NCBI GenBank assembly: GCA_015060485.1
Contig: SUYI01000013.1
Location: 1 to 64,000 of the forward strand
From: Prevotella sp.
Lineage (GTDB): Bacteria > Bacteroidota > Bacteroidia > Bacteroidales > Bacteroidaceae
Direction of reading: 5' to 3'
Length of the DNA stretch: 64,000 bases
Made by a program: the position numbers and the translations under genes. The notes below the pieces were generated by a model, which saw only the letters and a list, made by a program, of their open reading frames with translations, made no database searches and had not been told where the DNA came from. Shown here piece by piece: positions 43,086 through 52,585 of this stretch (positions are counted from its first letter, which is position 1; every line of letters begins with the position of its first letter).

Positions 43086-43114
43086 CACCTCAAAAAAGAG
43101 AAAATAGCACATTT

Positions 43115-46100
43115 ATGGAAGATTTCGTACATCTGCATGTACATACATACTACTCTATTCTGGACGGTCAGTCGAGCATCAAACGCCTGGTTGACAAGGC
43201 CATAGGCAACGGCATGCGAGGCATGGCGATTACCGATCATGGCGACATGTTCGGCATCAAGGAGTTTCACGACTATGTCGGCGGCATCAACAAAGGCCGC
43301 AAGAAAGAAGGCTTGGAACCCTTCAAGCCCATCTTTGGTTGTGAGATGTACGTTTCACGCTATGGTTCCAAGTTACTCAAGGACGACAAGAAGCACCAGA
43401 GTGGCTATCACCTCATCGTGCTGGCCAAGAACTATAAAGGCTACAAAAACCTCATCAAGCTGGTGAGCCGTTCGTGGGTAGACGGTTTCTATATGCGTCC
43501 ACGTACCGACCGCGAGGACTTAGAGAAATACCACGAAGGGCTCATTGTCTGTTCAGCCTGTATCGCCGGTGAAGTGCCCAAGAAGATTCTGAATGGCGAC
43601 ATTGCCGGAGCCCGCGAAGCCATTGAGTGGTATCATCGTGTGTTTGGTGACGACTACTATCTGGAGTTACAGCGTCACGAGGTAAAAGACCCCACCATCC
43701 GTGCCAACCGCGAGACATTCCCCATGCAGGAGAAAGCCAACAAGGTGTTGATTGAGCTGGCTCGTGAATATGGCATCAAACTGGTGTGTACCAACGACGC
43801 CCACTTCGTGGATCAGGAGAATGCCGAGGCCCACGACCATCTGTTGTGTCTGGCCACTTCGAAGGACTTGGACGACCCCACGCGAATGCTCTATTCGAAG
43901 CAGGAGTGGTTTAAGACCCGTGAAGAGATGAACGAGGTCTTTGCGGATGTTCCTGAGGCATTGTCGAATACACTTGAGATACTGGATAAGGTCGAAATCT
44001 ACAGCATCGACCACGACCCGATTATGCCTTTTTTCCCCATTCCCGAGGAGTTTGGAACTGAAGATCAGTGGCGTCAGAAATTCACCGAAGAAGACCTGTT
44101 CAAGGAGTTCACCAGCGATGAAAACGGAGAAAACCAGTTGCCGCGCGAGGAAGGTGAGGCGAAGATCAAGAAGCTGGGTGGTTACGACAAGCTGTACCGC
44201 ATCAAGTTTGAGGCCGACTATCTGGCCAAGCTGGCCTACGAAGGCGCCCACCGCATTTATGGTGAGGAACTTTCAAAAGAAGTCGACGACCGCATCCGTT
44301 TCGAGCTGCACATCATGAAGACGATGGGTTTCCCCGGCTACTTCCTGATTGTGCAGGACTTCATCAACTCTGCCCGCGACGAATTGGGAGTGATGGTAGG
44401 TCCGGGACGTGGTTCTGCAGCTGGTAGTGTCGTAGCTTACTGCCTGGGAATCACGAAGATAGACCCACTGAAGTACGACCTGCTGTTTGAGCGTTTCCTG
44501 AACCCCGACCGTATCTCGTTGCCCGATATCGATACCGACTTCGACGATGACGGCCGCGGGCGTGTGCTGAAGTGGGTGGAGGACAAGTATGGTCACGAGA
44601 ACTGTGCCCACATCATCACCTATGCCACGATGGCCACGAAGAACTCCATCAAGGACGTGGCCCGTGTGGAAAAAGTGCCCCTTGGCATCACCAATGCCCT
44701 GTGTAAGGCCATTCCCGACCGTCTGCCCGACGGCATGAAGATGAATCTGCCCAACGCCATCAAGTGTACCCCCGAGCTCCGTGAGGCAGAGGCCTCGAAT
44801 GATCCGGCCCTGCGTAACACCATCAAATATGCCAAGATGCTCGAAGGTACCGTTCGTGGTACGGGCATCCACGCCTGCGGATTCATCATCTGTCGCGACC
44901 CGATATCCGAGTGGGTACCTGTCTCAACAGCCGACGATCCCGACTTCAAGGATACCAAGACCAACTGTACGCAGTACGACGGTCACGTCATCGAGTCGAC
45001 AGGACTTATCAAGATGGACTTCCTAGGACTGAAGACGCTGTCGGAGATGAAGGAGTGCTGTGCCGTCATCAAACAGACACGAGGCATTGACGTCGACCTG
45101 GACACCATCCCCATCGACGACCCCAAGACCTTCGAACTCTACCAGCAGGGACGCACCATCGGCACGTTCCAGTTCGAGTCGAACGGCATGCAGAAATACC
45201 TGCGTGAGCTGCATCCCACCGTATTCGAGGACCTCATTGCCATGAATGCTCTCTACCGTCCGGGACCTATGGACTACATTCCCGACTTCATCAAGCGTAA
45301 GAACGGACTGGAGCCCATCACCTACCCCATTCCCTGCATGGAGAAGTACCTGAAAGACACCTACGGCATTACCGTCTATCAGGAGCAGGTCATGTTGCTT
45401 TCACGTCAGTTGGCAGACTTCACCCGAGGTGAGAGTGACGCCCTTCGTAAGGCCATGGGTAAGAAGAAGAAGGACATCGTAGACGCCATGAAGCCCAAAT
45501 TCATCGAGGGTGGCAAGAAAAATGGCCATGACGAAACGATACTGGAAAAGATATGGACCGACTGGGAGAAGTTTGCCTCCTACGCCTTCAACAAGTCGCA
45601 TGCCGCCTGCTATTCGTGGGTAGCCTACCAGACGGCCTACCTCAAGGCCAACTACCCTGCTGAATTCATGGCTGCCATCATGAGTCGCCGCCGTGACCAG
45701 ATTACGGAAATCACCAAACTGATGGACGAGTGCAAACAGATGGGTATTGCCACGCTGGGACCCGATGTCAACGAGTCGTACCAGAAGTTCGGTGTGAACC
45801 ACCATGGTGAAATCCGCTTTGGACTGGCAGCTATCAAGGGTATGGGCGACAATGTGGCACAATCCATCATCGACGAACGCGAGAAGAACGGTCCTTACAA
45901 GGACATCTTCGACTTCGTGCAGCGCGTCAATTTCAATCAGGTCAACCGCAAGGCCTTCGAAGCTTTGGCACTCAGCGGCGGCTTCGACTCTTTCGGCATC
46001 CGCCGCGAGGATTTCTTCGTACAGAACAACAAGGGTGAGACCTTCATCGATACCATCATGCGTTTCGGGCAAAACTACCAGGCTGAGAAGCAGCAAGCCC

Positions 46101-46825
46101 AGAACTCGCTCTTCGGTGACTTTGGTGCCGTAGAGATTCAGACGCCTACTATTCCCAAGTCGGACATCCGCTGGAGCGACATTGAGCGATTGAACAAAGA
46201 ACGCGAACTGGTGGGCATCTACTTGTCGGCCCATCCGCTGGATGAATACAAGATTGTGCTCGACAACCTCTGCAACACCCGATGTGACGAATTGGCAGAC
46301 GTCAACAGCCTGAAAGACCGCGAGGACGTCATCTTAGGAGGCATCGTCACCGGCATCCGTACCCGTTTTGACAAGCGTAACAATCCGTGTGGTTTTGTCA
46401 CCTTGGAGGATTTCAACGGCTCAGGCGAATTGGCGCTGTTTGGTGAGGAATGGGGCCGTTGGAGCGGCATGTTCACCGAGGGTGCCTCGGTCTATATCAC
46501 CGCCAAGGTGCAACCCCGTTTCCAATATAGCGACCTGATGCAGCTGAAGGTACAGAACATCGAATACCTGCAGACCATCAAGGAAAAAGCCATCGACAAG
46601 ATTACCATTTCGCTGACCACCGAACTGCTGAACGACGAGGTGGTGATGGAGTTGAATGAGTTGATTACCTCCAGTCCCGGCAAGACGCAGTTGTATTTCC
46701 TGCTGCACGACTCGTCAGGCAAGAAGCACGTCCTGTTGCGCAGCGAAACCAAGACGATTGACGTCCGAAACAATCTGATACAATATATCGAGAAGACCGA
46801 TGCCTTGAATTATAAGATTAATTAG
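43115..46825 (+). CDS. dnaE: DNA polymerase III alpha subunit
   Basis: About 1236 residues from the ATG at 43115 (MEDFVHLHVHTYYSILDGQS). PHP domain (HLHVHTYYS, ITDHGDMFG, CTNDAHF); C-family polymerase with GPGRGSAAGSVVAYCLGIT and LPDIDTDFDDDGR (catalytic Asp residues); helix-hairpin-helix and OB domain (DVILGGIVTGIRTRFDKRNN) near the C-terminus. Replicative polymerase. The upstream extension to 42980 overlaps the psd promoter and is not coding. Confidence 0.97.
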   Translation: MEDFVHLHVHTYYSILDGQSSIKRLVDKAIGNGMRGMAITDHGDMFGIKEFHDYVGGINKGRKKEGLEPFKPIFGCEMYVSRYGSKLLKDDKKHQSGYHLIVLAKNYKGYKNLIKLVSRSWVDGFYMRPRTDREDLEKYHEGLIVCSACIAGEVPKKILNGDIAGAREAIEWYHRVFGDDYYLELQRHEVKDPTIRANRETFPMQEKANKVLIELAREYGIKLVCTNDAHFVDQENAEAHDHLLCLATSKDLDDPTRMLYSKQEWFKTREEMNEVFADVPEALSNTLEILDKVEIYSIDHDPIMPFFPIPEEFGTEDQWRQKFTEEDLFKEFTSDENGENQLPREEGEAKIKKLGGYDKLYRIKFEADYLAKLAYEGAHRIYGEELSKEVDDRIRFELHIMKTMGFPGYFLIVQDFINSARDELGVMVGPGRGSAAGSVVAYCLGITKIDPLKYDLLFERFLNPDRISLPDIDTDFDDDGRGRVLKWVEDKYGHENCAHIITYATMATKNSIKDVARVEKVPLGITNALCKAIPDRLPDGMKMNLPNAIKCTPELREAEASNDPALRNTIKYAKMLEGTVRGTGIHACGFIICRDPISEWVPVSTADDPDFKDTKTNCTQYDGHVIESTGLIKMDFLGLKTLSEMKECCAVIKQTRGIDVDLDTIPIDDPKTFELYQQGRTIGTFQFESNGMQKYLRELHPTVFEDLIAMNALYRPGPMDYIPDFIKRKNGLEPITYPIPCMEKYLKDTYGITVYQEQVMLLSRQLADFTRGESDALRKAMGKKKKDIVDAMKPKFIEGGKKNGHDETILEKIWTDWEKFASYAFNKSHAACYSWVAYQTAYLKANYPAEFMAAIMSRRRDQITEITKLMDECKQMGIATLGPDVNESYQKFGVNHHGEIRFGLAAIKGMGDNVAQSIIDEREKNGPYKDIFDFVQRVNFNQVNRKAFEALALSGGFDSFGIRREDFFVQNNKGETFIDTIMRFGQNYQAEKQQAQNSLFGDFGAVEIQTPTIPKSDIRWSDIERLNKERELVGIYLSAHPLDEYKIVLDNLCNTRCDELADVNSLKDREDVILGGIVTGIRTRFDKRNNPCGFVTLEDFNGSGELALFGEEWGRWSGMFTEGASVYITAKVQPRFQYSDLMQLKVQNIEYLQTIKEKAIDKITISLTTELLNDEVVMELNELITSSPGKTQLYFLLHDSSGKKHVLLRSETKTIDVRNNLIQYIEKTDALNYKIN

Positions 46826-46899
46826 TGGCACGGAATTTGTATATAGCTGAATTGAGAGATAAATAGTAAATTGTAAATCATCAAATTGTAAATGAGATT

Positions 46900-47214
46900 A
46901 TGGAAGTAACTATCACAAGCGAGAATTTCGAGAGTCTGAAGAATGGCGCTCAGCCATTAGTGGTTGATTTCTGGGCAACATGGTGTGGTCCCTGCCGTAT
47001 GGTTGGACCAGTCATCAGCGAGTTGGCAAAGGAGTACGACGGTAAGATTACCGTTGGCAAGTGCGACGTTGAGGAGTGTGAGGACCTGGCCGTAGAATTC
47101 GGCATCCGCAACATCCCCACCATCCTGTTCTTCAAGGATGGCCAGGTGGTTGACAAACTGGTTGGCGCACAGCCCAAGGCTAAGCTTCAGGAGAAGTTCG
47201 ACGCCCTGCTGTAA
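46900..47214 (+). CDS. trxA: Thioredoxin
   Basis: 104 residues with active site WCGPC (Cys 29 and 32), VDFWATWCGPCRM and IRNIPTILFFKDGQ with the cis-Pro. No signal peptide, so cytoplasmic. It follows dnaE after a simple-sequence gap. Confidence 0.97.
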   Translation: MEVTITSENFESLKNGAQPLVVDFWATWCGPCRMVGPVISELAKEYDGKITVGKCDVEECEDLAVEFGIRNIPTILFFKDGQVVDKLVGAQPKAKLQEKFDALL

Positions 47215-47227
47215 TGGCTGTTGGCTA

Positions 47228-47638
47228 TTAGCTGAAAGTAACTATTCTGCTACCATCTTCCTGCTCGGCAATGCTGACACGTACGGCATCGTCGGGCAGG
47301 ATTTCTTCTATCAGCTCAGGCCATTCTATGAAACACAGTGCCCCTGAATAGAAATAGTCCTCGTAGCCCATATCGTAAACCTCTTCGAGTTTCTTGATGC
47401 GGTAGAAATCGAAGTGGTAGATGCTGTTAGAGGAGGTCGTGTACTCATTAATAATGGCAAAGGTGGGCGAAGTAATCACATCCTCAACACCCAGCTCCTC
47501 GCAGATGGCTTTGACAAAGGTCGTCTTGCCCGCTCCCATCTTGCCATAGAAAGCAAACACACGGCGGTCGCCGATATGTTCAATAAACTCCCGTGCAGCC
47601 TCACGGATGTGCTCAATATCTGTGATACGTATTTCCAT
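47228..47638 (-). CDS. tsaE: tRNA threonylcarbamoyladenosine ATPase TsaE
   Basis: About 136 residues from the ATG at 47638. Walker [32 protein letters not shown] and YHFDFYRI, then [14 protein letters not shown]. It supports the t6A37 modification with TsaB and TsaD. The spacer upstream (CATTTCTCATTTACATTCC words) precedes the PorX gene end. Confidence 0.95.
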   Translation of the reverse strand: MEIRITDIEHIREAAREFIEHIGDRRVFAFYGKMGAGKTTFVKAICEELGVEDVITSPTFAIINEYTTSSNSIYHFDFYRIKKLEEVYDMGYEDYFYSGALCFIEWPELIEEILPDDAVRVSIAEQEDGSRIVTFS

Positions 47639-47680
47639 TTCTTCATTTCTCATTTACATTCCTCATTTCTCATTTGGGAA

Positions 47681-49228
47681 CTATCTCTTCTTTCCCTTTA
47701 ACGTAACAATCGGAATAATCATCTCTTCCATCGAGATGCCACCATGCTGGAAGGTATTCCGATAGTACGACACATAATAATTATAGTTGTTGGGATAGGC
47801 AAAGAAGTCGTCCCCCGTAGCAAACACATAGCTCGTCGACAGGTTCGGTGCCGGCAGATGGGCCTTGCGGGGATCCTTGATGACAAAGATTTCCTTCGAT
47901 TCGTATGCCAGGTTCTTGCCCAGTTTATAGCGCAGATTGGTGTTGGTATTGCGGTCGCCCACAATCTTCACAGGGTTATTGGCACGTATCGAGCCATGAT
48001 CGGTGGTGATGATGACGCGATAGTCGGTCTGAGCCAACTGACGGAACAAGTCGGCTATGACAGAATGGCGGAACCACGACAGGGTGATGCTCCGGTAGGC
48101 CGACTCGTTGTTAGCCAACTCACGCACCATCTTCGACTCCGTGCGGGCATGACTGAGCATGTCGATGAAATTGAATACCACCACATTCAGGTCGTTCTTG
48201 TCCAACGTGTTCAACTGCTGCATAAACCGGTCAGCATCCTGCGACGTATTGATTTTACGGTACGAAAAGGTGTTCTTCCTGCGATAACGTTCCAACTGCG
48301 TCTGAATCAGCGGCTCTTCGTTCAGGTTCTTGCCCTCTTCTTCGTCCTCGTCGACCCACAAGTCGGGAAACATCTGTGCAATCTGCTCGGGCATCAGACC
48401 CGAGAAGATAGCGTTACGGGCATACTGCGTGGCCGTGGGGAGTATCGAGCAATACACGTTCTCGTCAATCTCAAACTGGTCGCCCAACTCACGCTCCAAC
48501 ATCTTCCACTGGTCATAGCGGAAATTATCGAGCACCACCAGGAACACTTTTTCGCCTTCGTTCAAAGCGGGGAATATGCTGGTTTTAAACAGCTCGTTCG
48601 ACATCATCGGATGCTCCGCACCCTGCATCCAGTCCATATAGTGCTGCTTCACGTATTTTGCAAAGCCTCGGTTGGCCTCTTCCTTCTGCATCTGCAGCAT
48701 TTCGGTCATCTGTGAGTCTGTGGCACTCAACTCCAACTCCCAGCGTACCAGCCGTTTATAGATGTCACACCATTCGTCCCACGTGCGGCAGTCCATAATC
48801 TGCATGGCTATCTGCTGGAATTGCTGCTGATAGCCCGACTGCACGGCCTCGGTGACGATTTCCTTGCGGTGGATGTTCTTCTTCAGCGTCAGCAGAATCT
48901 GATTGGGATTGACGGGTTTGATCAGGTAGTCGGCTATCTGCTGTCCGATGGCTTGGTTCATGATATCCTCCTCTTCACTCTTGGTCACCATCACCACCGG
49001 CAGTTGCGGTGCAATCTCCTTGATGCGCTGCAGGGTTTCCAGTCCTGACAGTCCGGGCATCATCTCGTCGAGCAGCACCAAGTCCAGTCCACCCTTGCGG
49101 CACTCCTCGATGGCATCGGTACCGTTGGTCACCGTCACCACCTCGTATCCTTTTTTCTCTAAGAAAAGCAAGTGGGCCTTCAGCAATTCCATTTCGTCGT
49201 CAGCCCAAAGCAGTCGTCCGTTAATCAT
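47681..49228 (-). CDS. porX: T9SS response regulator / PglZ phosphatase PorX
   Basis: 515 residues. Receiver domain 1-120 with LLWADDEMELLKAH, LVLLDEMMPGLSG (phospho-acceptor Asp near 54) and TKSEEED / YLIKPVNPNQ; then a PglZ alkaline-phosphatase-like domain (VFLVVLDNFRYDQW, ATQYARNAIFSG, VIITTDHGSIR). PorX controls and binds type IX secretion components. It fits the T9SS-sorted cargo at 1940-3043 and 11749-14553 and the adjacent porW gene. Confidence 0.92.
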   Translation of the reverse strand: MINGRLLWADDEMELLKAHLLFLEKKGYEVVTVTNGTDAIEECRKGGLDLVLLDEMMPGLSGLETLQRIKEIAPQLPVVMVTKSEEEDIMNQAIGQQIADYLIKPVNPNQILLTLKKNIHRKEIVTEAVQSGYQQQFQQIAMQIMDCRTWDEWCDIYKRLVRWELELSATDSQMTEMLQMQKEEANRGFAKYVKQHYMDWMQGAEHPMMSNELFKTSIFPALNEGEKVFLVVLDNFRYDQWKMLERELGDQFEIDENVYCSILPTATQYARNAIFSGLMPEQIAQMFPDLWVDEDEEEGKNLNEEPLIQTQLERYRRKNTFSYRKINTSQDADRFMQQLNTLDKNDLNVVVFNFIDMLSHARTESKMVRELANNESAYRSITLSWFRHSVIADLFRQLAQTDYRVIITTDHGSIRANNPVKIVGDRNTNTNLRYKLGKNLAYESKEIFVIKDPRKAHLPAPNLSTSYVFATGDDFFAYPNNYNYYVSYYRNTFQHGGISMEEMIIPIVTLKGKKR

Positions 49229-49298
49229 ATTTCGATTCTTTCTTTTTTCGTTATTCCGTTATGCCGGTATTCCGTTATACCGCGTAATTCCGATGTTT

Positions 49299-52200
49299 TC
49301 ATCGCCAGAAGTCATCATCAAACTCTATCAGTCCACCTTGCTGCTGCGTGGGACCGTCGTTAAACAAATCGTCGGGCACGTCGTTATTGTTGTTTGCCGG
49401 CTGCTGGTTGTCTTCAGCAGGCTCCTCGTAGAACTCCTCAGGATCTTCCTGTTGGATAATCTCCTCGGGCTCCTCCAGCAGCGGCTGCGTGGTAATCTCC
49501 GTGGGTTCTATCTGCTTTTCGAAGAACATCTCGTAGTCCTGATAGCTGAAGACAGTACCCAGCAGTCGCAGGTTGTCCTCACTGACTATCAGACTGCGGC
49601 ACGCCTGGAGCAGCTCCTTCAGATGACCCTCGACGGTGTACAACTGGCGGGCATACTGGCGGGCCTCGTCGTAACTCAGGAAGCCGCTGATCAGCATGCG
49701 CGACAATCCGTGGGCATCTTGGTCGATGACGATGTCGAAGTTACGCACCATGTAGTTTGAGAAGTTGTGACGGGCCATCTCGTAGAGCAGCTGATTCTGA
49801 TTGACGCTGTCGGGCTGATAGGCCAGCAGGAACACGTATTTCACATTACGCTCGAACCGCAGGGTATCCACCACCGTCGAGTCACCCGACACGCTGACTG
49901 CTGTGCGCAACGACCACACATCACCCATATCGAACTTGCCGCCATGCAGTGTCCGTCCTTGCTGCACGCCACGCAGAATCATGCCCGCCATCTCGCTGAC
50001 CTCGCTCTGCGGGAACTTCTCCACCACCTCCTTCATGCGCTCCGTACAGCCATTGGCATCGCCGTCGTTCAGCATGCTCAGACCCTCGATAAAGAGGAAC
50101 TTCGGGCGGTGTTCACCCAAGGGGAAACGAGTCTCCGACAACTGGGCATTACCCTTCACCTCCTCGTGGCGGTCGGTCTTGAAGGCTTCGTAGGTGGCAG
50201 CATACAACGAGTCCTCGATATGCACACCAAACCGCTGGTTCTCAGCAAAGTTCGGGTCCGTCAGCAACGTAGTCCACTGACTCTCCGAGAAGTCACTTTG
50301 CAGCATGGCCAGACAATGGTCAGCCTCGGTGGTGCGCCCCTGACGGGAGTACATCAGGAACAGGTGGTACCACACATCGTCGTTATGTTCGTAGTCGGGA
50401 TAATCATTAGTCAATCGCGTCAGGAACTTTTCGCAGAGCCTCAGGTTGTCGAGCTTATCCTTGAAAATGATGCCGGCATGGTACAATCCATCCTTGATGG
50501 CATCGTGACTGGCAGCCAGCTGCTCCTCAGTGAAGGGTATCTGTGCCAAGTAATATTCGCGGTTGTGGGGGTCGTTGGCCAGCGTGTCGGCAGGGTTTTC
50601 AGCGACACCCACGGAATCGGTAGCCAGAGCCTTGCTGTCGGCGACGGAATCGCCGACCACAGTACCCGCTTCATCATTCCCGTCATTCTCACTATTTTCA
50701 CCGCTTTCCGGGTTGTCCTGTGTCAGGTTCACCACCGTGCGGTTTATGCGCTGCCAGTCATCGGTATTCTCACGCTTGCCCCACTGCTGCTCGAAGGTGC
50801 GCTTACCCTGACTGACGGTTTGCGGATTATAGAAATACCAAGGGCCACCTGCCGTCTGTTGTGTCGGCGTAGTCGGACGGGTGGTCTGCTGACGGTTACC
50901 GATGGCCGACTGCTTCTGCAGCGCAGCCTCCGTCTCGGCCTCCTCACGCAGACGCTGTTCTTCCTTTTCCTTCTTCTTCAGCTCGTCAATGATGCGGTCA
51001 ATAATCTTCAGCCGTTCTGCCTCGGGCAATTTAGCCAGCCGCTGCAACGAGTCCTGCAACTCCACGCTGCTGGTATGGGGCACCAGTTCGTCGAGCACCT
51101 TCGAACGCTCCGACAGCTGTTTATAGTCCTTACGATCCTGATCCAGCAGTCCGATAGCCTCGCCATAGCACCGCTGAGCATCGGCAAATTTCTCGCGTTC
51201 CCAATACAGGTTACCCAGCGTCAGCAGCAGCACGCCCTTCTCTATGCCGCTACGGGTGGCTTTCTCGTTACCTTCCTCGTAGGCTTGAATGGCCTGCACG
51301 GTGTCACGCTGACTCAGCCAGATGTTGCCGATGGCGTAGTACACCTGCTCCAGATAGTCCTTGTTATTATCTGATGCCGCCATACGTTTCAGCTTGCGGA
51401 TCATCTGACGCGCATTACCCTGAGCCATCACCTCGGTCTGGGCGATGCGGGCATTGAACTCCATCTCGTAAGGTGGATTCAGGCGCACCACGTGCCGGAA
51501 GGCATTGTAAGCTTCCTGCCGGTGTCCCAGCAAGGCGTGTATCTGACCATAGAGGAACCACTCGCGGGCCTTTTGTTTACGGCGCTTTTCGTGCTTGATG
51601 ACCTTGCGCAGATACGGCAAGGCCTCCTCGTAGCGTTCGCTGCGGATGTAGTAGTCGGCGTAGGTGTAATCCCAGTCCTTCACGGCACGGAAGTGCATCG
51701 TGTCGCGACGCTGTTTGGTGATGATATCCTCGGCATCGTACAACCAGTCCAACTCCACATAGCTCTTAGCCAGCCACGCACGGGCAATGCCAAGGATGGC
51801 AGGCTGCGTCTCATACAGGCGACCCATATAGGAGAACGTCGCTGCGGCCTCCTCAAACAGTCCCGACTGGAACTGCGACTTACCCATCAGCAGCCAGGCA
51901 CGCCACAGAAACGGGTTATACTCCCTGCGGCTGAGCCACTCGATGTCCTTGGCCGTCTTCCGACGGCTTTTGTTCCACTCCGGACGGGCCTTGATACTAT
52001 GCAGCTTGATGGCCTTCTGCGATTTTTCGATGGCACGGTCGAACTGACCTTTTCCCATCTCACGGCTCTGCTTGTTGGCTACGGTATAGAGGGGAATCAG
52101 CTCGGTGAAGTTGTCCTTGTTGCCGTTCTCCTTCTCCAGACTGCCCTCAATGAAGGCCTGCGAACCATTAAAATACGTGTTATAACGGGCATTGAACGAG

Positions 52201-52535
52201 TGCCACCAACGGGTGTTGGCCGTGTTTTTCTTCGTCGAACACGAGAAGAATACAAAGGGAGTTAAAAGGAGAAAAAGGAAGATAGAGGACATCAGTTTTT
52301 TCGCAGACTCATGATGTCCGCAATTCATTTGTCTTCTATCTCCCTTTATCTTCTCTTGTCTTCTTCTATCTCCCTCTTCCTTCAAGTCCGCCAGCTTACA
52401 CTCCACTCTGCTGGTGCACGAGGCACAGTCACCCTCTTTCGTGACAATAGGCTCGTCCTTGCCCCCTATTGAAAACAGGGCAGCGACGGCACCCAGTGCT
52501 ACAAGCGATATGATGACTATCAGCAGGAACTGCAT
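49299..52535 (-). CDS. porW: T9SS lipoprotein PorW/SprE with N-terminal fused small protein
   Basis: The 1078-codon frame has two parts. Residues 1-60 are a small membrane protein (MQFLLIVIISLVALGAVAAL ... EGDCASCTSRVECKLADL). Residues 70 or 82 onward are a normal SprE/PorW start with lipoprotein signal (SSIFLFLLLTPFVFFSC, Cys 99), then TPR arrays (LWRAWLLMGKSQFQSGLFEE, YYIRSERYEEALPYLRKVI) and a disordered acidic tail. The joint is a simple repeat (GAAGACAAGAGAAG words). PorW links the T9SS motor and ring. The true PorW start is probably 52328 or 52292; the first part may be a separate upstream gene that lost its stop. Confidence 0.82.
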   Translation of the reverse strand: MQFLLIVIISLVALGAVAALFSIGGKDEPIVTKEGDCASCTSRVECKLADLKEEGDRRRQEKIKGDRRQMNCGHHESAKKLMSSIFLFLLLTPFVFFSCSTKKNTANTRWWHSFNARYNTYFNGSQAFIEGSLEKENGNKDNFTELIPLYTVANKQSREMGKGQFDRAIEKSQKAIKLHSIKARPEWNKSRRKTAKDIEWLSRREYNPFLWRAWLLMGKSQFQSGLFEEAAATFSYMGRLYETQPAILGIARAWLAKSYVELDWLYDAEDIITKQRRDTMHFRAVKDWDYTYADYYIRSERYEEALPYLRKVIKHEKRRKQKAREWFLYGQIHALLGHRQEAYNAFRHVVRLNPPYEMEFNARIAQTEVMAQGNARQMIRKLKRMAASDNNKDYLEQVYYAIGNIWLSQRDTVQAIQAYEEGNEKATRSGIEKGVLLLTLGNLYWEREKFADAQRCYGEAIGLLDQDRKDYKQLSERSKVLDELVPHTSSVELQDSLQRLAKLPEAERLKIIDRIIDELKKKEKEEQRLREEAETEAALQKQSAIGNRQQTTRPTTPTQQTAGGPWYFYNPQTVSQGKRTFEQQWGKRENTDDWQRINRTVVNLTQDNPESGENSENDGNDEAGTVVGDSVADSKALATDSVGVAENPADTLANDPHNREYYLAQIPFTEEQLAASHDAIKDGLYHAGIIFKDKLDNLRLCEKFLTRLTNDYPDYEHNDDVWYHLFLMYSRQGRTTEADHCLAMLQSDFSESQWTTLLTDPNFAENQRFGVHIEDSLYAATYEAFKTDRHEEVKGNAQLSETRFPLGEHRPKFLFIEGLSMLNDGDANGCTERMKEVVEKFPQSEVSEMAGMILRGVQQGRTLHGGKFDMGDVWSLRTAVSVSGDSTVVDTLRFERNVKYVFLLAYQPDSVNQNQLLYEMARHNFSNYMVRNFDIVIDQDAHGLSRMLISGFLSYDEARQYARQLYTVEGHLKELLQACRSLIVSEDNLRLLGTVFSYQDYEMFFEKQIEPTEITTQPLLEEPEEIIQQEDPEEFYEEPAEDNQQPANNNNDVPDDLFNDGPTQQQGGLIEFDDDFWR

Positions 52536-52585
52536 TTACTTTGAACTTTGAAATGTATGATTACCTTCGTGCGAAAGCAAATACT

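Noticed and set aside
42980..43114. 45-codon N-terminal extension of dnaE
   Set aside because: Contains the dnaE and psd promoter region; homologous start is MEDFVHLHVHT.
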